From Ideonella oryzae (lineage in GTDB: Bacteria; Pseudomonadota; Gammaproteobacteria; Burkholderiales; Burkholderiaceae_C), in assembly GCF_024055665.1 (NCBI RefSeq), contig NZ_JAMXMC010000010.1, positions 124,001 through 188,000 of the forward strand: 64,000 nt of DNA, given 5' to 3'. Shown here piece by piece: positions 59,020-64,000 of this stretch (within the stretch, counting starts at the first letter, position 1; each line of letters starts with the position of its first letter). The translations under genes were made by a program, and so were the position numbers. The notes beneath the pieces are model-generated. The model was not told the origin of the DNA, searched no databases, and saw only the letters and a list, made by a program, of their open reading frames with translations.

Positions 59020-62000
59020 ATGGACGCTGACACCCTGATCGACGCGGCCCTGAGCACGGCCTGGTCGTCCTTGCTGGGCGGGCTGACGCAGGACAGCCGC
59101 CTGCTGCGCCTGCACACGGCACTGGGCACCGATGCCCTCTTCGCCGAGGACGTCCACGTCTGGGAAGGCATCGGCCCCCAGCAAGGCCCCAGCCTGTCGG
59201 ACGACATCCCCGGCCTGGACCTGGGGCCCACCCGCGCCGGCCTGCGCCTGGTGATGCATGCGCTGAGCACCGACGCCCACCTGGAACTCAAACAGCTCAT
59301 CGGCCAGCCCGCCCTGCTGGAACTGCTGTGCCAGGACAGCCGCAGCGAACTGCGCCCCTGGCACGGCCATGTGGTGGCCGCGGCCCTGGTGGGCTCCGAT
59401 GGTGGCCTGGCCCGCTACCGCCTGGTCATCGAACCCTGGCTGGCCCTGCTGGACCGGCGGGTGGACAGCTACGTGTTCCAGGACATGACGGTGCCGCAGA
59501 TCATCGACGAGGTGCTGGGCGACTACGGCGATCAGACGCCGCTGGCCCCGGCCTGGCGCTGGGACCTGGCCGACAGCAGCGTCTACCCGCGGCGCAGCCT
59601 GCGCCTGCAGTACCAGGAGAGCGACCTGGACTTCGTGCTGCGCCTGATGCGTGAAGAGGGCCTGGTGGCCTGGTGGGAGCACACGGGCGATGCCGACGGC
59701 ACCACCCTGGGCAGCCACACCCTGGTGATGGCCGACCACAACGCCGCCCTGGCCGCCAACCGGCAGTCCGTGGTGCGCTTCACCGCCAGCGACCACACCC
59801 TGGGCGAGGACAGCCTGAGCCACTGGCGCGACCTGCAGCGCGTGAGCAGCGCCCGCGTGGCCCTGCAGAGCTGGGACCACCGCAGCCTGTCCAGCCGGCC
59901 AGTGCAGGCCGACACGGGCAGCAACGGTGAAAGCGCCCCCCTGACTGAGCTGGTCGTGGCCGATGTGCCCGGCGCCTATGCCTATGAAGACCTGGACCAG
60001 GGCCAGCGCCTGGCCCGGGTGCAGGCCGAGGCCCTGGGCGCCCTGCAGCAGCGCGCCCAGGCCCACGGTCCCTGGCGCCGCGCCGAGGCCGGCACCACCT
60101 TCACCCTGGTGGACCACCCGCTGCACGATGGCAGCGACGACGGCCGCGACCGCTTCGCCATCCTGGCCTGCCAGCACCGGGCACGCAACAACTTCTCGGC
60201 CGATGCCCGGGCCCGGCTGCGCGCGCTGGACCGCCAACTGGCCCTGGAGGCAGCCGCGGACGCTGCCATCGGGCCAGCAGAAGCCGACACCGCAGATCTG
60301 GCGCAAGAACGCCCGCTGCACGAAGCCGCGCTGCTGCTGCTGCCCGCCGCCACGCCGCTGCGCATGGCCCAGGCCCCCGCAGGCGACGGCGTCGGGCGCT
60401 GGGGCACGCTGGGCGTCGCAGCACTGCGCACGGGACCCACGGTCGACCTCTTCGACCCGCGCTCGGCCCGCCACCTGGCCCAGCCCGATGCCCGCCTGGC
60501 CCCGCGTCCTGCGGTGCACGGCAGCCAAACCGCACTGGTCGTCGGCAACGCCGGCCCCGTGCACACCGACCGCGACGCCCGCATCAAGGTGCAGTTCCAC
60601 TGGCAGCGCGGCGGCAATGCCAGCCACCGGCTGATGCACCCCACCGGAGAGAACGCCCCCGCCAGCGAGGCCAGCTTCACCTGGGTGCGCGTGGGCCAGT
60701 CCCTCGCCGGTGCCAACCACGGTGCGGTCTTCATCCCCCGGGTGGGCCAGGAGGTGGTGGTGGGCTTCCTGGGCGGCGACATCGACCGCCCGGTGGTGCA
60801 TGCCGTGGCCTACAACGGCCAGGGCAGCGAAGACGCCCAGGGCAACCAGCAAGGCGCCGGTGCCGCCGGTGCCGTGGGCTCAGCCCCCGCCTGGTTCCCG
60901 GGTCAGGCCGATGCCGTCCCGCACCAGGGTCACCAGCACCCGGCCGTGCTGCTGGGCTACAAGAGCCAGGAACTGGCCAGCTCCAGCAGCGGCCAGGGGG
61001 GCTTCGGACAACTGGTGTTCGACGACAGCCCACAGGCGGCGCGCATCGAGCTGGGCAGCTCCACCCTGGTGAGCCAGCTGCAGTTGGGCGCCCTGCTGCA
61101 ACAGCAGGACAACCAGCGCCTGGCCCCGCGCGGCCACGGGCTGGACCTGCTCACGCAAGGCCATGGCGCCCTGCGCAGTGGCAGCGGCCTGCTGCTCACC
61201 GCCTTTGCGGAATCCCCCAGCACCGGCGCCGGCCAGCAGTTGCAGGCCCGCGACCCGCTGCAGGCCCTGCAGACCGCGCAGGACTTGGTGCACACCTTGG
61301 CCGAGACCGCGCAGGCCCACCTGGCCCAGTTGCCGGGCGAGCCCGCGGTCGCCGGCGCAAAGCCCGATGACCGCAGCCACCAACTGCCCAGCGAGCAGGG
61401 CATGGCCGCGCTGACCAGCAGCCTGCAGGCCAGCGACACCCGGCAAGGCGGTGACAGCACCCGTGATGAGAACACCATCGCCATCGACGGTGGCTGGGGC
61501 AGCATCAGCGCCTGGGAGCGCCCGGACATCACCCTGGCCGCTCCGGCCGGCCTGGGCCTCGTCACCCCCGCACAGACCATCCTCAGCACCCAGGCCAGCA
61601 TGACCCTGAGCGCCGGCCAGGACCTGCTGAGCCTGGCCCAGGGCCACCACGCCAGCGTGGCCAAGGCCGGCGCCGTGCTCTTCACCTACGGCCAGGCCAG
61701 CAGCACCAGCAAGCCCAACACCGAAGTCGGCATCGCCATCCACGCCGCCACCGGCAGCCTGCAGGCCAGCGCCAACACCGCCACCGCCGAACTCACCGCC
61801 AGCCAAGCCATCGACGTGGCCAGCACCCAGGCCAACATCCTCGTCGGCGCCCCTACCAGTGTGCTGCTGACCGCCGCCGGTGCGGCCATCGACATCCAGA
61901 GCGGCAGCGTCACGCTCAAGGCGCCGGGCAGTGTGCAGTTCAAGGCGGCGAGCAAGGTGTGGACGAGTGGGCAGACGGCACGCCTGCCGACTTGGTCCTT

Positions 62001-62484
62001 ACCCAACACCGAGTTCGACATTCAGATGCAGCTTGTCAGTTCGGCCAAGCGCTCGCTGGCAGGCACCAAAGTGCTTGTGCAGCGAGAAGACGGCAGTGCA
62101 CAGGTCGTGACGCTCGATGAAGCTGGTCGCATTCCGCGCATCGACACGGGCCATGCGATGGAGACCATCCATGTCAGCCTGATTGATGACGAGCAGTGGT
62201 CACTGGTTGACACCCAAGACTCGCAGGAATCAGATGCCCCGTGTTGCCAGGCCGACGCTATTGACGCTTCAGAGGATGAGCTCTTGGAGCAGTACTTCGA
62301 ATTCATTGAAGGGAACACCGGTTTGCCCATCCAAGACTTGACCTACAAGCTGCTTTCGGGCGATCAGGTCCTGGTGGACATGCAAGGACTTGCGGATGGC
62401 CAGACGCAGCGCTTCTCGTTGAGCGAGCATCCCGAGGCACTCGAACTGGTGGCTTGGTCCAACACCCAATCCAGCAAACCGTAA
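59020..62484 (+). CDS. vgrG: VgrG spike protein (TssI) with C-terminal extension
   Basis: A 1,154-aa spike. The N-terminal ~640 residues are the gp27-gp5 core (LRLQYQESDLDFVLRLMREE; RDARIKVQFHWQRGG; VGFLGGDIDRPVV). A long Ala/Gln-rich region and DUF2345-like beta-helix follow (about 820-980; GSVTLKAPGSVQFKAASK). The last ~170 residues (about 985-1154) are an extension with two beta-sandwich segments (EFDIQMQLVSSAKRSLAGTK; YFEFIEGNTGLPIQDLTYKL) that look transthyretin-like. Base composition falls from about 62,000 on. It probably loads the cargo encoded next. Confidence 0.95.
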   Translation: MDADTLIDAALSTAWSSLLGGLTQDSRLLRLHTALGTDALFAEDVHVWEGIGPQQGPSLSDDIPGLDLGPTRAGLRLVMHALSTDAHLELKQLIGQPALLELLCQDSRSELRPWHGHVVAAALVGSDGGLARYRLVIEPWLALLDRRVDSYVFQDMTVPQIIDEVLGDYGDQTPLAPAWRWDLADSSVYPRRSLRLQYQESDLDFVLRLMREEGLVAWWEHTGDADGTTLGSHTLVMADHNAALAANRQSVVRFTASDHTLGEDSLSHWRDLQRVSSARVALQSWDHRSLSSRPVQADTGSNGESAPLTELVVADVPGAYAYEDLDQGQRLARVQAEALGALQQRAQAHGPWRRAEAGTTFTLVDHPLHDGSDDGRDRFAILACQHRARNNFSADARARLRALDRQLALEAAADAAIGPAEADTADLAQERPLHEAALLLLPAATPLRMAQAPAGDGVGRWGTLGVAALRTGPTVDLFDPRSARHLAQPDARLAPRPAVHGSQTALVVGNAGPVHTDRDARIKVQFHWQRGGNASHRLMHPTGENAPASEASFTWVRVGQSLAGANHGAVFIPRVGQEVVVGFLGGDIDRPVVHAVAYNGQGSEDAQGNQQGAGAAGAVGSAPAWFPGQADAVPHQGHQHPAVLLGYKSQELASSSSGQGGFGQLVFDDSPQAARIELGSSTLVSQLQLGALLQQQDNQRLAPRGHGLDLLTQGHGALRSGSGLLLTAFAESPSTGAGQQLQARDPLQALQTAQDLVHTLAETAQAHLAQLPGEPAVAGAKPDDRSHQLPSEQGMAALTSSLQASDTRQGGDSTRDENTIAIDGGWGSISAWERPDITLAAPAGLGLVTPAQTILSTQASMTLSAGQDLLSLAQGHHASVAKAGAVLFTYGQASSTSKPNTEVGIAIHAATGSLQASANTATAELTASQAIDVASTQANILVGAPTSVLLTAAGAAIDIQSGSVTLKAPGSVQFKAASKVWTSGQTARLPTWSLPNTEFDIQMQLVSSAKRSLAGTKVLVQREDGSAQVVTLDEAGRIPRIDTGHAMETIHVSLIDDEQWSLVDTQDSQESDAPCCQADAIDASEDELLEQYFEFIEGNTGLPIQDLTYKLLSGDQVLVDMQGLADGQTQRFSLSEHPEALELVAWSNTQSSKP

Positions 62485-62489
62485 TCACC

Positions 62490-63101
62490 ATGGCAAACAC
62501 CCTGTCTGCCGAAGTCAAGTTGCTGGCGGCGATTGCTTATGGCGAAGCCAGCGTTGCTGACGATCCAAATGAAATCGGTGCGATTGCTTGGGCCGTAGCG
62601 AATCGTGCTCGCATGTGGGACGGATGCACGGTCACCCAGCTCATCTCCAAAGACAAGAACTACACCTACGCCGTGACGGATGGCAACGCCCGCTATGCCA
62701 AGCTCACAGCGGCGTCGGACGACGACATCGCCAAGTCCGCTGGCATGAAGGCGGCTGTCGAGCAGGCGAAAGCTGCCTTGAGCAACACCGGCACCGATCT
62801 GGCCAACGGTGGCATCTGGTGGGACGGCCTCGACTTCAAGACCAATGCGAACCATCCGAAGAGGCTCAAGGGGTTCAAATACGGCGATGCCGCCCACAAC
62901 ATCTTCGGCGTGGCCGAAGTCACCCGGCTCATCATCATCCACTGGCGGGTCGTGAACAAGAAGACCGGAGAGGAAGTCGATGGCAAAGAGCGCGGCCGGT
63001 ACGACCACGTGTACGTATCCACAGCCGCCTACGCCAGCACAATCATCTGGAAATACAACCCCGACTTTCTGTCGGCCACCGGTGCGAAGGCCTACAAGTG
63101 A
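62490..63101 (+). CDS. Putative T6SS effector, SleB-like cell-wall hydrolase
   Basis: A 203-aa protein without a signal peptide, starting 5 bp after vgrG. The N-terminal half resembles the SleB/Hydrolase_2 peptidoglycan lytic enzymes: LLAAIAYGEASVADDP (GEA with the likely catalytic Glu), EIGAIAWAVANRARMW (vaW..aNR) and YAVTDGNARYAKL. Later comes AKAALSNTGTDLANGGIWWD. It overlaps the next gene by 4 bp (GTGA at 63098-63101), and that neighbour is exported, the layout of an effector-immunity pair. The family match is by eye; activity and target are inference. Base composition is lower than in the tss genes. Confidence 0.6.
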   Translation: MANTLSAEVKLLAAIAYGEASVADDPNEIGAIAWAVANRARMWDGCTVTQLISKDKNYTYAVTDGNARYAKLTAASDDDIAKSAGMKAAVEQAKAALSNTGTDLANGGIWWDGLDFKTNANHPKRLKGFKYGDAAHNIFGVAEVTRLIIIHWRVVNKKTGEEVDGKERGRYDHVYVSTAAYASTIIWKYNPDFLSATGAKAYK

Positions 63102-63793
63102 AAGCGCTCATTGCATTGCTATACATGGGGCTCGCAGGCGCCGCTGGCGCCACCGAGTTGGATAGGTCATTTTCCAGCCACGACGCCTTCTACGCACAGG
63201 TGGCGCGCGACCAGCATCTGGCGTCCGCGTTCCAACGCCGCGCACTGCCCGACGCCCCACCGGACACCCCGCAGCTGAGCGTTGTGAGTCTCGCCAAGGC
63301 CTGGGGGCGCGTGCAATTGGCGAGCGACGCCATCGTGATCAATGGACGGCGCTTGCACTGGAACGAATCCACACAACCGTTCGGCCGCCAAGGCCTGATC
63401 CAGCTCCATCTGGAGCTTGCCCAACTGTGGGAAGGGCCACAGGAACCGAATGGTGCAGGCACCTTGTGCCTGCAGTCGCCCATGGGCAGCAGCGGCAGTG
63501 CAGCCCGCTGGCAGCACGTGGTGCTGGTCGAGCGCAGCAGTGCACTCGTGCGGCCGAGTATTCAGGCATGGACCGCGCCGTATGCGAGTTGTCAGGCTGT
63601 TTGGCGCGATGCGCACGACGAGCTGGTGGCAGGTGTTTTCGAATTCAACTTCGAATCGGAGCAAGCGGTGCGCACCGCGCACTTCGTCGTGCATGCCTTG
63701 CGTGAGCACAGCGAAGTGGCGCGCTATGTGCTGTCGCTGCCCAACCCTGCCAACCTGTTCAGCTTCACGGCGGTACCAGCCACTCCCCAATAA
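63098..63793 (+). CDS. Putative periplasmic immunity protein for the VgrG-linked effector
   Basis: A 231-aa protein with GTG start at 63098 overlapping the effector stop. The N-terminus MKALIALLYMGLAGAAGA, with Lys then a hydrophobic core, is a Sec signal peptide cut before TELDRSF. The mature part has no recognised domain. Two cysteines (in GTLCLQSPMG and YASCQAVW) could form a disulfide. An exported partner is what a periplasm-acting wall hydrolase would need, hence the call. An in-frame ATG at 63125 would destroy the signal peptide, so GTG is preferred. Confidence 0.55.
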   Translation: MKALIALLYMGLAGAAGATELDRSFSSHDAFYAQVARDQHLASAFQRRALPDAPPDTPQLSVVSLAKAWGRVQLASDAIVINGRRLHWNESTQPFGRQGLIQLHLELAQLWEGPQEPNGAGTLCLQSPMGSSGSAARWQHVVLVERSSALVRPSIQAWTAPYASCQAVWRDAHDELVAGVFEFNFESEQAVRTAHFVVHALREHSEVARYVLSLPNPANLFSFTAVPATPQ

Positions 63794-63807
63794 GACACCG
63801 GCTTCCT

Positions 63808-64000
63808 ATGGCGACGACAAACCAGAAAACCAAGAAGGCGGCTCCACCACCACCGCCCCACCATTTGCAATTCGCGCTCGTGGCACCCAACTTCGCGCCC
63901 ATCAGCGAACCGCGCGACTACAAGTTGAGCTGGACCAATATCGGCGACAAGAAGGTGCAGGAGATTTCAGGCAAAACCGATGCCCAAGGCCTGACCGAAT
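63808..64000 (+). CDS. Transthyretin-like/adaptor domain protein, truncated by window end
   Basis: The first 64 codons only. ATG 63808 opens with a Lys/Thr-rich tip, a run of five prolines, then HHLQFALVAPNFAPISEPR and DYKLSWTNIGDKKVQEISGK, ending TDAQGLTE. The pattern of hydrophobic strand, PI turn and a SGKTDAQG loop matches the segments at the end of VgrG, so a shared adaptor domain is likely. Function and full length are unknown because it runs past 64000. It lies 14 bp after the immunity-like gene, probably in the same operon. Confidence 0.6.
   Translation, partial: MATTNQKTKKAAPPPPPHHLQFALVAPNFAPISEPRDYKLSWTNIGDKKVQEISGKTDAQGLTE

Overview
The window is one contiguous, very GC-rich, gene-dense stretch of a bacterial chromosome. 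Codon use, operon styles and protein families (PuuD-type urate hydroxylase, XdhABC, a Burkholderia-style type VI secretion locus, BMP-type nucleoside transporter) point to a betaproteobacterium of the order Burkholderiales, perhaps the Rubrivivax/Leptothrix/Ideonella neighbourhood. The order-level call is inference from gene content, and the genus is not determined. No rRNA, tRNA, CRISPR array or complete insertion sequence was seen. Gaps between genes are all under about 260 bp.

Layout. (1) 1-3820: tail of an RND multidrug efflux operon (inner-membrane pump, cut by the window edge, and periplasmic adaptor) with a divergent TetR repressor and a shared palindromic operator. (2) 3831-16846: purine salvage and breakdown. 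A minus-strand block runs lysR, guaD, a Tsx-like outer-membrane channel, a BMP-type nucleoside ABC transporter (ATPase, two permeases, lipoprotein) and a strong terminator. It is divergent from xdhA-xdhB-xdhC. (3) 16915-22960: a TauE-type permease, a cysteine-poor Crp/Fnr regulator, a succinyl-CoA:acetate type CoA-transferase, a Na+/H+ antiporter-like protein and glycerate 2-kinase. (4) 23128-25779: a DUF4056-like secreted protein and an 8-oxoguanine deaminase-like amidohydrolase carrying an in-frame repeat-like insertion. (5) 25796-32157: a Ser/Thr kinase-HDOD-GAF fusion divergent from a BvgS-like hybrid histidine kinase. (6) 32187-42870: urate to allantoate (puuD, uraH, gntR, puuE, a uraD-allC fusion), an M20 hydrolase, an NMT1-type ABC transporter, a small nucleobase deaminase and a solitary ureD. 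(7) 42886-46331: glutathione transferase, a YhiN-type flavoprotein and a diguanylate cyclase. (8) 46312-64000: a type VI secretion system (tssL, tssK, tssJ divergent from a TPR lipoprotein, tssB, tssC, hcp, tssE, tssF, tssG, tssH, vgrG), then a cargo island with a SleB-like putative wall hydrolase, an exported putative immunity protein and a truncated third gene.

How the genes fit together: nucleosides and bases are imported (Tsx plus ABC). Guanine goes to xanthine (GuaD), urate (Xdh), 5-hydroxyisourate (PuuD), OHCU (UraH), allantoin (UraD), allantoate (PuuE) and ureido compounds (AllC). 8-oxoguanine could enter at urate through the second deaminase. Glycerate 2-kinase suits disposal of the glyoxylate carbon, and UreD suits use of released urea, although the urease genes are not here. 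Two or three sites resembling sigma-54 promoters fit nitrogen-limited expression, but this is inference.

The most novel-looking parts are the cargo end of the T6SS locus, where base composition drops and repeated transthyretin-like segments appear in VgrG and a separate protein, and the in-frame element inside the 8-oxoguanine deaminase gene.
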